Counted from the first letter of the stretch, positions 42,082 to 51,171 are shown. The stretch: 64,000 bases of DNA from an uncultured SAR116 cluster alpha proteobacterium (GCA_902595515.1 CACJQK010000003.1:62001-126000), one strand, 5' to 3'. Numbers and translations are program-made. The notes: generated from the letters alone by a model not told the origin.

Positions 42082-42211
42082 ATATTTTGATTATATAAAA
42101 ATTTCAAATATAAATATAAAAAAAACAGGATTTGTTTTGTTCCTGTTTTTTTTATTTAAAGGTATAGCTTGGCTATTAGTTGGTTATTTTGGTATTAGTT
42201 ATTTCTTTTAA
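42062..42211 (+). CDS. Possible small membrane protein, 49 aa, overlapping the SDR end
   Basis: ATG 42062 opens a 49-residue frame with a basic N-terminus and a membrane stretch (TGFVLFLFFLFKGIAWLLVG). GGAG lies 10 bases upstream. Against it, a terminator hairpin (42121-42153) sits inside the frame, and the start overlaps the SDR frame by 20 bases. Short hydrophobic proteins with KG(L/I)xWL occur in bacteria, so it is kept at low confidence. Confidence 0.3.
   Translation: MAVKLSKYFDYIKISNINIKKTGFVLFLFFLFKGIAWLLVGYFGISYFF
42121..42153 (+). terminator. Rho-independent terminator after SDR gene
   Basis: Perfect 10-base stem AAAAACAGGA/TCCTGTTTTT with a 10-base loop, followed by TTT. It would end the fbpB-fur-SDR direction. 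The hairpin is nearly symmetrical and could act on both strands. Confidence 0.8.
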
Positions 42212-43249
42212 TCACCAACCCACCTGATCAATTATCATTTGTGCTTTTTTTGCATTTTTAGCAATCTCACTAATTGCTAAGCTATCTGACTTAAATGTAC
42301 CCCATTCCATTATTTTGCCATCAAGTTTAACTTTAGGATTTACTGGATATTCAAAATTAACATTTGCATAAATTTTCTGTGCTTTTGGCATAGTAAGCCA
42401 TTCAATAAATCTTAGAGCTTCTTCACTATTTTTTGAATATTTTGCAATAGCCGCACCTGAAATGTTAACATGTTGTCCTCTATTACCTTGGTTATAGAAT
42501 ATTACTTCAGTAGCTCGTGCCCAATTTTTTTGTTCAGGTTTCTTTTCATTAAATTTCATTAATGCAAAATAATATGTGTTCATTAAAACTATATCACACT
42601 CACCTGAGTAAATTCCTTTTGCTTGTGCTCTGTCATTACCTTTTGGTTTTCTTGCAAAATTTGAAACTAAACCTTCTGCCCATGATTTTGCTTTTGCCTC
42701 ACCCTTATGAGCAATTATTGAAGCCAATAATGCTCTATTATATGGGTGACTTCCAATTCTTGTACAGATTTTACCCCTGAACTTAGATTTTGCTAAATCT
42801 TCAATATCATTAATTTCATTTTTATTAACCCTTTCTTTGGAAATACCTATTATTCGGGCTCTAGTAGATAAACTAACCCATTTTTTGTTTATATCTCTTA
42901 AATGATTTGGAACATTTCTATTTATTATGTCTGAGTTAATTTTTTTAACTAAATCCATATCCGCAAGCTCAGATAATCTTGAAATATCAACGGTAAGAAT
43001 CACATCTGCAGGAGAATTTTTTCCTTCGGATTTGAGCCTTTGCGCTAGGCCTTTCTTAGCGTGTAAAACGTTAAATTTTACTGAAAATTCTTTTTCATAT
43101 TCTTTAGTAAATGGTTCCAAAAGAGCAGGGCTTCGATAAGAGTAAATATTTATCTCATTTGCACTAGCGCGTTGAATGCCAAAAATTAAGATAGATAAAC
43201 AAAAAATTAAGTTGAAAATACAAAATAATAAAGATTTAAGACTTTTCAT
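42212..43249 (-). CDS. fbpA: Periplasmic ferric iron-binding protein
   Basis: 345 residues with a signal peptide (LIFGIQRASA). The mature protein starts NEINIYSYRSPALLEPFTKE, the typical Fe(III) substrate-binding start, with paired tyrosines near the C-terminus (NTYYFALMKFNEKKPEQKNW) where FbpA-type proteins bind iron. It should feed the FbpB-like permease at 39146. A candidate Fur box lies about 20-40 bases upstream. Convergent with the SDR/49-aa region. Confidence 0.92.
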   Translation of the reverse strand: MKSLKSLLFCIFNLIFCLSILIFGIQRASANEINIYSYRSPALLEPFTKEYEKEFSVKFNVLHAKKGLAQRLKSEGKNSPADVILTVDISRLSELADMDLVKKINSDIINRNVPNHLRDINKKWVSLSTRARIIGISKERVNKNEINDIEDLAKSKFRGKICTRIGSHPYNRALLASIIAHKGEAKAKSWAEGLVSNFARKPKGNDRAQAKGIYSGECDIVLMNTYYFALMKFNEKKPEQKNWARATEVIFYNQGNRGQHVNISGAAIAKYSKNSEEALRFIEWLTMPKAQKIYANVNFEYPVNPKVKLDGKIMEWGTFKSDSLAISEIAKNAKKAQMIIDQVGW

Positions 43250-43270
43250 TTAAAACACCATTATGTTATT

Positions 43271-43289
43271 GCGAATTATTATCATTATT
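43271..43289. promoter_or_regulatory. Candidate Fur box upstream of fbpA
   Basis: GCGAATTATTATCATTATT matches 14 of 19 bases of the Fur consensus and lies 22-40 bases upstream of the minus-strand gene start. Confidence 0.5.
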
Positions 43290-43326
43290 ATTACTATAAC
43301 TATTATCAATGTCAAATTAATTTTTT

Positions 43327-44301
43327 TTAACCTCCTCCTATTAATATACCAGCAGCCAGAACTAATGATCCACCAAAAACCACTTGAAACACGGCTTTTG
43401 TAAATTTAATTTCCATATATTTAGCTTGTATCCACGCAATAGCCCAAAGCTCAACTAGTACAAAAAACATTGCAATCACTGTTGCAACATAAAAGTCAGA
43501 AATCAAATATGGGAGTGCATGACCTAACCCCCCTATTGTAGTCATAATGCCTGAGGCAAACCCTCGCTTTATTGGTGAGCCTCTCCCTGATATTACTCCA
43601 TCATCATGTACAGCTTCTGTAAAACCCATTGAAATTCCAGCTCCTATTGATGCTGCTAAACCAACTAATAATGTTGTATGACTGTCTTTTGTTGCGAAAG
43701 CAGTAGCAAAAATTGGAGCTAAAGTTGAAACTGATCCATCCATAAGACCGGCAAGACCTGGCTGGACCCATGTTAAAATAAACTGTCTTTTATCTTTAGT
43801 AACTTCTTCTTTGGCGCTTCGTGATTTTTGAGCATTCAATAATATCAATTTAGCATTATCTTTCTGCTCTCTACTCATTAATGCTAAGTCGATAAGTAAA
43901 TTTCTAATTTCAATATTTTGGGATTTTTTAGCAAAGGAATTATAAAATTGAGCAGATAAAGTTTCCATTTCAATAATTTCGTTTCTAACTTTTTCAATAG
44001 AATTCTTTATTACTAACCATTCAGGTTTTCTTTTGAAATAATTAGCAATTTCTTTTTGGTTAGTAATGCTTAAGGTCTCACCAAATTTATTTTTATGTAA
44101 TTCAACTAATTTTTTTCTATTTTTATTTTTTAAAATAGACATTTGTTTAAACATTTTTGATGTAACTGGGTAATTTATAAGAAAATGAGAAGAATACTCA
44201 TCATATAATTTTATATCTTCTTCCAAACTATCAATTGCAAGAGATAATATTTCATTATCATTTAAGTCTTGAAATTTCTTTTTTATCAAAGATTTGTACA
44301 T
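43327..44301 (-). CDS. mbfA: Membrane-bound ferritin / iron exporter (MbfA-like)
   Basis: 324 residues in two parts. The N-terminal 165 residues form a ferritin-like four-helix domain with glutamates (LAIDSLEEDIKLYDEYSSHF; NEIIEMETLSAQFYNSFAKK). The C-terminal 150 are a VIT1/CCC1-type membrane domain (GLAGLMDGSVSTLAPIFATA; GLAASIGAGISMGFTEAVHD). This fusion is MbfA of alphaproteobacteria, known as an iron exporter against iron and peroxide stress. The upstream gap holds a 17/19 Fur box match at 44418-44436, with a second weaker one at 44378. Confidence 0.9.
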   Translation of the reverse strand: MYKSLIKKKFQDLNDNEILSLAIDSLEEDIKLYDEYSSHFLINYPVTSKMFKQMSILKNKNRKKLVELHKNKFGETLSITNQKEIANYFKRKPEWLVIKNSIEKVRNEIIEMETLSAQFYNSFAKKSQNIEIRNLLIDLALMSREQKDNAKLILLNAQKSRSAKEEVTKDKRQFILTWVQPGLAGLMDGSVSTLAPIFATAFATKDSHTTLLVGLAASIGAGISMGFTEAVHDDGVISGRGSPIKRGFASGIMTTIGGLGHALPYLISDFYVATVIAMFFVLVELWAIAWIQAKYMEIKFTKAVFQVVFGGSLVLAAGILIGGG

Positions 44302-44417
44302 AATGCATTCCCAAAGAGTTATGTAATATATTAGTTTAATTAATAAGTCATTGAATTTATTATTTATTTTTGCAAATGATAATAATTATTAAAATAATTA
44401 AATATATTATTGACAAT

Positions 44418-44436
44418 GATAATGATTATCATTATT
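44418..44436. promoter_or_regulatory. Strong candidate Fur box within the inverted TTGACAAT pair
   Basis: GATAATGATTATCATTATT matches 17 of 19 bases of the Fur consensus. It is framed by TTGACAAT and ATTGTCAA, giving a 32-bp near-palindrome. It lies in the divergent gap between mbfA (minus) and the dehydrogenase at 44611 (plus). Confidence 0.7.
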
Positions 44437-44610
44437 GTCAATATATGGATGAACTCAATATATCTCCCAAGATTAATTAACTTCATCCACATTTCATTTA
44501 AAAATTTACAACTCTAAAAGATTTTTTTTATAAACTACAAACGTCTATTAAATCATTGTAAATGTTAATCGACCCAAGTAATATTTTATTAAATAAATTT
44601 GGTATCACAC

Positions 44611-45738
44611 ATGAATAATAATGAATTTCAGATAGCTACCGTACCTGGAGATGGGATAGGTAAAGACATAGTAAATTCAGCTATTTCAATTGTAGACTTG
44701 TCTTCAAAAATAGCAGGCGGATTTAAATGCGAATGGCATATGATCAAAGCAGGAGCAGAATATTATTCTTTGACTGGAAAAGATGTTGAACCAGGAGGAG
44801 AAAAAAAAGTTGATGAACTCGATAGTATTTTTTTAGGTGCAATTGGGTTACCTAGTGTTCGTCATAAAGATGGAACTGAAATATGCCCTCACCTAAGATT
44901 TAGAGAAATGTTTGGGTTGTATGCAGGTGTAAGGCCAGTTAAAGCATACAAAAATATACCTAATAGATTAAGTAATGAATTATCAAGAAATATAGATTTA
45001 ATTATTTTAAGAGAATCTACTGAAGGATTATTTTATACTGCTGCTGTTCACAATAGATGTCCTGTGGAAAATGACCAAGAAGTGCAAGATGTAATGAAAA
45101 TAACTAGAGCAACTACTGAAAAATTACATGATTTTGCATTTAAGTTAGCAAGACAAAGAAAGAAAAAAGGTAAGCTTGGAAAAGTAACTTGCGTTGATAA
45201 AGCTAATGTTTTTAGATCACAGGCATTTTTCAGGAGAATATTTGATGAAAGAAAAGTTAAATTTAAAGATATAGATGCTGAGCATTGCTATGTTGATGCA
45301 ATGGCACTCAACTTGATTAGAAATCCTTGGGAATACGATGTAATGGTGATGGAAAATATGTTTGGTGACATATTATCTGATTTAGGAGGAGGCCTTATCG
45401 GAGGAATGGGTATGGCATCATGTGCTGAAATAGGTGATAATCATGGATTATTTCAACCTGCCCATGGGAGTGCGCCTGATATACTTGGACAGGACAAGGC
45501 TAATCCGCTAGCTACTATTTTAAGTGCATCTCTGATGCTCGAATATCTATCTGATAAAACAAAATGTAAAAGTACTTTGTTAGGTTCCAGATTAATTGAG
45601 ACCGCAATTGAAATTGGTTTTGAAAGAAATGAATTAAGACCAATAGAATTTGGAGGTGATATGGGAACAACAGCGATAACCGAAACTTTAAGTGATTTAT
45701 TAAAAGATAATGAAATTCAAAAACAATTATTAACTTAA
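44611..45738 (+). CDS. Isopropylmalate/tartrate dehydrogenase-family decarboxylase
   Basis: 375 residues from ATG 44611 (an in-frame TTG at 44599 is not needed). Family motifs: ATVPGDGIGKDIVNSAISIV, LRESTEGLFYTAAVHNRCPV, EHCYVDAMALNLIRNPWEYD, MVMENMFGDILSDLGGGLIG and QPAHGSAPDILGQDKANPLA. It differs from the TtuC-type enzyme at 37980 and likely acts on a different 2-hydroxyacid; the linked monooxygenase-like, kinase and aldolase-like genes point to C4-acid breakdown. No ribosome site is clear. Confidence 0.85.
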   Translation: MNNNEFQIATVPGDGIGKDIVNSAISIVDLSSKIAGGFKCEWHMIKAGAEYYSLTGKDVEPGGEKKVDELDSIFLGAIGLPSVRHKDGTEICPHLRFREMFGLYAGVRPVKAYKNIPNRLSNELSRNIDLIILRESTEGLFYTAAVHNRCPVENDQEVQDVMKITRATTEKLHDFAFKLARQRKKKGKLGKVTCVDKANVFRSQAFFRRIFDERKVKFKDIDAEHCYVDAMALNLIRNPWEYDVMVMENMFGDILSDLGGGLIGGMGMASCAEIGDNHGLFQPAHGSAPDILGQDKANPLATILSASLMLEYLSDKTKCKSTLLGSRLIETAIEIGFERNELRPIEFGGDMGTTAITETLSDLLKDNEIQKQLLT

Positions 45739-45756
45739 AAGGAGATTAATAAATTA

Positions 45757-46047
45757 ATGTTTGTCATTACAGTAAAATTCGTAATCCACGAAAAAGATGT
45801 TGATAAATTTAAAACTAGAATTTTACAACAAGCTAGAGACTCTCTTGAACTTGAAAAAGATTGTCATGAGTTTGATGTATGTCATGATCCAAATGACCAA
45901 AATGTAGTTTTTTTATATGAGACATATACTGATAAAGATGCTTTTGATATTCATCTTCAAAGCGATCATTATTTAGCTTTTAATGAAGAGGTTACACCTT
46001 GGGTTAAAGAAAAAATTGTCACACAGCTAGAAAAACAGAAACTATAA
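45757..46047 (+). CDS. Antibiotic-biosynthesis-monooxygenase (ABM) domain protein
   Basis: 96 residues, one ABM/YgiN-type ferredoxin-like domain. N-terminal FVITVKFVIHEKDVDKFKTR; a central acidic stretch (LELEKDCHEFDVCHDPNDQN); and YETYTDKDAFDIHLQSDHYL are typical. Such proteins are small dimers acting on quinols or as dehydrogenase partners, but many have no known activity. AAGGAGA lies upstream. Follows the dehydrogenase by 18 bases and precedes the kinase gene. Confidence 0.82.
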   Translation: MFVITVKFVIHEKDVDKFKTRILQQARDSLELEKDCHEFDVCHDPNDQNVVFLYETYTDKDAFDIHLQSDHYLAFNEEVTPWVKEKIVTQLEKQKL

Positions 46048-46059
46048 AGTTGATTAAAA

Positions 46060-47337
46060 ATGATACTTGGAATTATAGGAGATGACTTTACAGGGTCATC
46101 AGACATAGCAAATAATTTAAAAAAATTTGGAATGCAAGTTTCTATGTTTGCGGGGGTTCCCTCCTTTAAAAACAAAGCCTCACTAATCAATGCTGATGCT
46201 GCTGTAATTGCACTAAAAACAAGGACAATTCCAATAAATGAAGCTGTATCAGAGAGTCTAAAAGCTTTGGAATGGTTAAAAAATGCTGGTTGCAGTCAAT
46301 TCATATTTAAATATTGTTCTACATTTGATTCAACAAAAGAAGGAAATATAGGTCCAGTTACTGATGCTATAATGGAGGAATTAAATGTTGATTTCACCAT
46401 AGCCTGTCCTTCTTTTCCAGATGCAGGAAGAACAGTGTTTTACGGACATATGTTTGTAAATGGAAAACCACTTAATGAATCAGGGATGGAAAAACACCCT
46501 TTAACACCCATGATTGACCATAACTTAGTTAGATGGCTTGACTATCAGACTAAACATAATGTTGGATTAATTGACTATGAAACAATAAATAATGGTCCAC
46601 AAAGTGTTAAAGATAAAGTTAACAATTTAAAAATTGAAGGTTGCAAATACGCAATAGTTGATACAACCAATAATGAAGACTTTGATAATATTTGTAACGG
46701 AGTAAAAGATTTACAATTTTTAACAGGCGGATCAGGAATTGCCTTAGGTTTACCAAAAATTTATAAAAAAGATGGTTTGCTCTTAAATGAAGATTTTCAA
46801 ATTCCTGAAAATACAACTAATGCAGTAATTCTATCAGGCTCTTGTTCATCTGCTACTTTAAGTCAAATAAAGGTTTATAAAAAAGATAATCCATCATATT
46901 TTATTTCTGCCGACGAAGTAATGAATAACGAAAACTTAATTGAAGATGTTATAAAATGGATTAAAAACAATGAAACTCTATCACCTTTAATTTATTCATC
47001 TGCAGATCCAAAAATTGTAAAAGAAAAACAAATTCAGTATGGACAAGAAATATTAGCGAATAAGATTGAATGTTTTTTTGAGAAATTATCGAATAAACTT
47101 TTAAATTATACTTTTGGTATTTTCATATCTGCCGGTGGAGAGACATCAGGTGCTGTAGTTAATGGATTAGGGCTAAAAGAATTAAAAATTGGAAAAGAAA
47201 TTGCTCATGGAGTTCCTGCTCTTTGGTCACCAAATTCAAATTGTAACAAACCTGTTTCAGTTACTCTAAAATCAGGAAATTTTGGTCAAGCTGATTTTTT
47301 TAAAAGAGCTTTACAAATTCTTAAAGGAAAAACTTAA
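46060..47337 (+). CDS. Four-carbon acid sugar kinase family protein (DUF1537/OtnK-like)
   Basis: 425 residues, typical size. N-terminal GIIGDDFTGSSDIANNLKKF is the acid-sugar-binding signature; the C-terminal FISAGGETSGAVVNGLGLKE is the nucleotide-binding signature. Family members phosphorylate 3-oxo-tetronates, D-threonate or D-erythronate. A kinase of this type next to a dehydrogenase and an RraA-like aldolase suggests a C4 sugar-acid route, though the usual partners (OtnC, OtnI, PdxA2) are not here. Its stop overlaps the next gene's stop by 4 bases, convergent. Confidence 0.87.
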   Translation: MILGIIGDDFTGSSDIANNLKKFGMQVSMFAGVPSFKNKASLINADAAVIALKTRTIPINEAVSESLKALEWLKNAGCSQFIFKYCSTFDSTKEGNIGPVTDAIMEELNVDFTIACPSFPDAGRTVFYGHMFVNGKPLNESGMEKHPLTPMIDHNLVRWLDYQTKHNVGLIDYETINNGPQSVKDKVNNLKIEGCKYAIVDTTNNEDFDNICNGVKDLQFLTGGSGIALGLPKIYKKDGLLLNEDFQIPENTTNAVILSGSCSSATLSQIKVYKKDNPSYFISADEVMNNENLIEDVIKWIKNNETLSPLIYSSADPKIVKEKQIQYGQEILANKIECFFEKLSNKLLNYTFGIFISAGGETSGAVVNGLGLKELKIGKEIAHGVPALWSPNSNCNKPVSVTLKSGNFGQADFFKRALQILKGKT

Positions 47338-47984
47338 ATTTTTGAAAATTTCTTGAGTGCCTCTCTAAAAGTCAGACCATTTTTCATCTCTTGCATAGCC
47401 TTTTTATCGTCAGCAGTAAACTTTTCAGCTTCCTCTGTTATTTTTTCAACATGTTCAATTGGCAAACACAAAACTCCCGTTCCATCTCCAACAATAATAT
47501 CTCCATGTCTAACCCTTACTCCTGCACAAATGATTGGCTCATTGATTGAAAGGACTTTTATTCGAGTTTTACCAGGTGTTGGAACCATGTGTTTTGAAAA
47601 AGTTGGAAAAGAAAATTCTGCTATTTCTTCTCGATCCCTAACTCCACCATCAACTACCAGCCCAGCTATACCCTTTAATTTTGCAGAGTAAGAAGCCATT
47701 CCACCCCAGGTAGATACTTGTGCTCCATTATTTGCAACTACTATAACATCACCTGGACTAGCGGCGTCAATCATATGCCCAACTTTGAATTCTTCTGTAG
47801 AAAAACTTCCATATGGCCCCGTAACTTCCTGTACAGTTACTGCCCTACCAACTATTTTCATACCCAGACCTGCAGGATGTAGATTATTCATAACTCCATT
47901 GAAACCAATATCATCAAGTGCATTTGCTAATGTGGGTGTTGCTATATTCCTTAATCTTTGCAAGATATTTCCATCAATCGACAT
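47334..47984 (-). CDS. RraA-like aldolase/decarboxylase family protein
   Basis: 216 residues of the RraA/HMG-aldolase fold. GIAGLVVDGGVRDREEIAEF carries the substrate and metal motif (G..RD), and ASPGDVIVVANNGAQVSTWG and GDIIVGDGTGVLCLPIEHVE are typical. It may cleave or decarboxylate 4-carboxy-4-hydroxy-2-oxo-acids or oxaloacetate. AAGGAGGT lies 6 bases upstream, an unusually strong ribosome site. Not true RraA (RNase E inhibitor), which is shorter and lacks the C-terminal helix. Confidence 0.82.
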   Translation of the reverse strand: MSIDGNILQRLRNIATPTLANALDDIGFNGVMNNLHPAGLGMKIVGRAVTVQEVTGPYGSFSTEEFKVGHMIDAASPGDVIVVANNGAQVSTWGGMASYSAKLKGIAGLVVDGGVRDREEIAEFSFPTFSKHMVPTPGKTRIKVLSINEPIICAGVRVRHGDIIVGDGTGVLCLPIEHVEKITEEAEKFTADDKKAMQEMKNGLTFREALKKFSKI

Positions 47985-48126
47985 TTCTACCTCCTTAATC
48001 GTAAAAAGATTAAATTATGAAATTCTTAATATCAATAATTAAACTTATTTATATTCTATTAATTCTATTGACGTTTACCTTTAATTATTTAGTTTAATTG
48101 TAGTAATCAATTGTAAAGAAGTATTA

Positions 48127-49281
48127 ATGTCAAAATTCAATTTTCCATTTATAAAAGAAACAAACGAACTCTCAAATCTCAGAAAAGAAGTAAGAGAATT
48201 TATAACAACCTGTGTAAATAATAATGAATTTACACCATCTCCAGATGCCTGGGTTTTTTCAGCTGATCCAAGCTTTAGTAAAAAACTTGGATCTAAAGGC
48301 TGGCTTGGGATGTCATTTCCTAAAGAATATGGCGGACATCAAAGAACAGCTTTAGAAAGATACGTAGTAACAGAAGAGCTCTTGTCTTCAGGAGCTCCTG
48401 TAGCAGCTCATTGGATAGCTGATAGGCAGAGTGGAAGTCAAATCTTGAGATATGGAAATGAAAAACAGAAATCTTCTATTATTCCTCGAATAACAGCTGG
48501 CGAGTGTTTTTTTGCTATTGGAATGAGTGAACCTGACTCTGGTTCGGATTTAGCCTCAGTAAAAACGAAAGCCACCAAAACTAAGAACGGCTGGAAACTT
48601 GAGGGAAGAAAAATATGGTCTACCGGTGCTCATTTAGCACATTATATGATTGTTCTAGCTAGAACTAGTCCAGCATCTGAGAAAAACAGGCATGAAGGTC
48701 TTTCTCAATTTCTTGTTGATTTGTCTCTTCCAAACGTAAAGATTACTGGGATTCCTGATATGACTGGTCAAAGACATTTTAATGAAACTTTATTTGACAA
48801 TGTTGAATTGTCAGATGATTCCCTTTTAGGAGAAGAAGGCAAAGGCTGGAAACAAGTTGTTGGTGAACTTGCCCTAGAAAGATCTGGTCCAGAAAGATTT
48901 CTCTCTCATTTCACATTATTAGATAGTTTTATAAATGAATTCAGAAACTCACTCATTTATTCAGGCACAAAGATAGTTGGTAAATTAATGTCTGAAATAC
49001 AAACATTAAGAAGAATGAGTTTTTCGGTTGCTTCAATGCTTCAAAATGGTGAATCTCCTGAGACACAAGCAGCATTTGTAAAAGAATTAGGTAATAAATT
49101 TGAAAAGATGATGATAGAAACATTAAGAGAATTTTCAAATATCGTTCCGCTTCATGAATGGCCAAATCAATTACAAAATCTATTTGAAGATGCAACATTA
49201 AGAATTCCATCAAACTCTCTAAGAGGAGGCACAACTGAAATCATGAAAGGTATAATTGCTAGACAGTTAGGCCTAAGATGA
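48127..49281 (+). CDS. Acyl-CoA dehydrogenase
   Basis: FAD flavoenzyme of 384 residues, normal length. FAIGMSEPDSGSDLASVKTK (about 138-157) and LEGRKIWSTGAHLAHYMIV are signature motifs; SNSLRGGTTEIMKGIIARQL is the typical ending. The catalytic Glu is not certain by eye. It forms a likely heteromeric pair with the next gene (start overlaps by ATGA). Specificity unknown. Confidence 0.92.
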   Translation: MSKFNFPFIKETNELSNLRKEVREFITTCVNNNEFTPSPDAWVFSADPSFSKKLGSKGWLGMSFPKEYGGHQRTALERYVVTEELLSSGAPVAAHWIADRQSGSQILRYGNEKQKSSIIPRITAGECFFAIGMSEPDSGSDLASVKTKATKTKNGWKLEGRKIWSTGAHLAHYMIVLARTSPASEKNRHEGLSQFLVDLSLPNVKITGIPDMTGQRHFNETLFDNVELSDDSLLGEEGKGWKQVVGELALERSGPERFLSHFTLLDSFINEFRNSLIYSGTKIVGKLMSEIQTLRRMSFSVASMLQNGESPETQAAFVKELGNKFEKMMIETLREFSNIVPLHEWPNQLQNLFEDATLRIPSNSLRGGTTEIMKGIIARQLGLR

Positions 49282-50306
49282 TTGAAGAATTAGAAATAAT
49301 TTTAGAAACAACTTCTAAAATTTTACAAAAACACGTAAATCATAGTTTAAGACAAAATATAGTTTCTGAAAATACTGATATATTAAATTTGTGGAATGAA
49401 ATTGAAAAAAATGGACTTCCAAAAATATCAGTTAAAGAAAAGTTTGGTGGTTATGAAATACCATTTTTTTCAATTTTACCTTTGATTAAAATTATAAATA
49501 ATCATGGAACTCCTTTACCCTTATCTGAAACAATTTTATCAAATTATATATTATCTGAGACAGATATAAATCCACCAAACGGCATAGTAACTTTTGCTAC
49601 TGACACAAAAAATTTACAAATTAAAAACAATATGATTTCTGGTGAGATTTTATCAGTACCATACCTTAACCTCAGTAAAAATTTATTGATTGTTCATGAA
49701 TTAAACAATGTCAAAAAAGCAATTTTAATCGATGAAATTAATGGGGAAATCATACATAAAAAAAACTTTTTAGCTGAACCAAGGTACAATATCAAGGTGG
49801 AGAATTTAAATATTGCTGAAATTAGACCCATTAAAAATAATATTGATTTCAATTTTTTAGGTGCAATTCTTAGATCTGCTCAAATGATCGGTGCAATGGA
49901 AAAAGTTCTTGATTTGTCAATAAACTATTGTTCAGAAAGAAAACAGTTTGGTAGAGCTTTGTCAAAGTTTCAAGCTATACAGCACCAAATTTCAGAAATG
50001 GCAGTTGAACTGTCAGCCTCGTCTGCAGCCCTGTCTACAATTACCGAACTAGGTTTAAGTGAAAAAAATTCTAATGATACAGCGATATTAAAAATTAGAG
50101 CAGGTTTTGCAGCTGGGAAAATTATAGCTATTTCTCATCAGGTTCATGGAGCAATTGGATTTACCAAAGAGTATGAATTATCTTATTTTACAAAAAATTT
50201 AAATAGTTGGAGAAATGACTTTGGAAATGAATCTTTTTGGGAGGAATTTTTAGGCAAAAGATTTCTTGAAAAAAACAATAAAAACTTATGGGAATATTTA
50301 ACTTAA
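49278..50306 (+). CDS. Acyl-CoA dehydrogenase-like protein (partner subunit)
   Basis: 342 residues, more diverged than its neighbour. The C-terminal half carries ACAD motifs (YCSERKQFGRALSKFQAIQH; ISHQVHGAIGFTKEYELSYF), while the N-terminal half is weakly similar and lacks the clear FAD-binding TEP..GSD motif. It overlaps the previous gene by 4 bases (ATGA), suggesting an alpha2beta2 enzyme such as those acting on steroid or branched acyl-CoAs, where one subunit lacks activity. Confidence 0.85.
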   Translation: MIEELEIILETTSKILQKHVNHSLRQNIVSENTDILNLWNEIEKNGLPKISVKEKFGGYEIPFFSILPLIKIINNHGTPLPLSETILSNYILSETDINPPNGIVTFATDTKNLQIKNNMISGEILSVPYLNLSKNLLIVHELNNVKKAILIDEINGEIIHKKNFLAEPRYNIKVENLNIAEIRPIKNNIDFNFLGAILRSAQMIGAMEKVLDLSINYCSERKQFGRALSKFQAIQHQISEMAVELSASSAALSTITELGLSEKNSNDTAILKIRAGFAAGKIIAISHQVHGAIGFTKEYELSYFTKNLNSWRNDFGNESFWEEFLGKRFLEKNNKNLWEYLT

Positions 50307-50331
50307 TTTCAAAGAAAACTTGAGGTGAAAT

Positions 50332-51129
50332 ATGTTAAAATCTGTTTTATATGAACAAGATGATAGAATTGTCAAAATTACACTTAATAGACCTGATACG
50401 AGAAATGCACTTTCAGGAGACATTATAGAAGGCTTAGTAGAATATTTACAAAAAGCTGATAAAGACAAAAATGTTGGGTGTGTTATTTTAACCGGAGCTG
50501 GAAAAAGTTTTTCTTCTGGTGGCAATCTTCAAGAAATAAAAGATATGACTACAAAAGATCAAATGACTCAAGCACAACTTGAAGATTGGTACAGATTTGG
50601 TATTCAAAAAATTCCTTTAACTATGAATTCTATTGATGTCCCTGTTGTAGCCGCAGTTAACGGTCATGCAATAGGTGCAGGTAATGATCTTTGTACAATG
50701 TGTGATATCAGAATAGCTGGTGAGGATGCAAAATTTTCAGAGAGTTTTCTAAGAATAGGTATTATACCAGGAGATGGAGGATCTTGGTTCCTTCCCAAAA
50801 TAATTGGTTTGGCAAGAGCTAATGAAATGATCCTAACTTGTGATGTTCTAGATGCTAACAAAGCTCTAGATTGGGGTCTTGTTTCAAAAGTAGTACCCAA
50901 CGAAAATTTGATAGTAGAAGCTCAACAATTAGCTAAAAAAATTGCTGCCCAACCTCCTGAAGCATCCAGACGAGCCAAACGTTTACTAAGAATGTCACAA
51001 AATGTTCCTTTGCAAGATGCATTAGAAATGGCCGCTAGCCAACAAAGCATGTTACAACAACTTGACGATCACAGAGAAGCAATAGACGCGCTACTAGAAA
51101 AGAGAAAACCTAATTATAAAAACTCGTGA
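50332..51129 (+). CDS. Enoyl-CoA hydratase/isomerase family protein
   Basis: 265 residues, crotonase fold. Oxyanion loops GAGKSFSSGGNLQEIKDM and VNGHAIGAGNDLCTMCDIRI; IGIIPGDGGSWFLPKIIGLA carries the catalytic-loop region with Asp at the second glutamate position. Likely hydrates or isomerises the product of the paired dehydrogenase. GAGG lies upstream; 25 bases after the previous gene. Confidence 0.92.
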   Translation: MLKSVLYEQDDRIVKITLNRPDTRNALSGDIIEGLVEYLQKADKDKNVGCVILTGAGKSFSSGGNLQEIKDMTTKDQMTQAQLEDWYRFGIQKIPLTMNSIDVPVVAAVNGHAIGAGNDLCTMCDIRIAGEDAKFSESFLRIGIIPGDGGSWFLPKIIGLARANEMILTCDVLDANKALDWGLVSKVVPNENLIVEAQQLAKKIAAQPPEASRRAKRLLRMSQNVPLQDALEMAASQQSMLQQLDDHREAIDALLEKRKPNYKNS

Positions 51130-51171
51130 TGCAATTTAAAAATTAATATTTAGAAACATCAAAAATATTTT

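Noticed and set aside
44599-44610. TTG start for the dehydrogenase
   Set aside because: An ATG follows four codons later and begins the usual N-terminal strand; the TTG has no ribosome site.
48953-49234. Minus-strand frame opposite the first acyl-CoA dehydrogenase
   Set aside because: It lies within a firm coding region on the other strand and has no family features.
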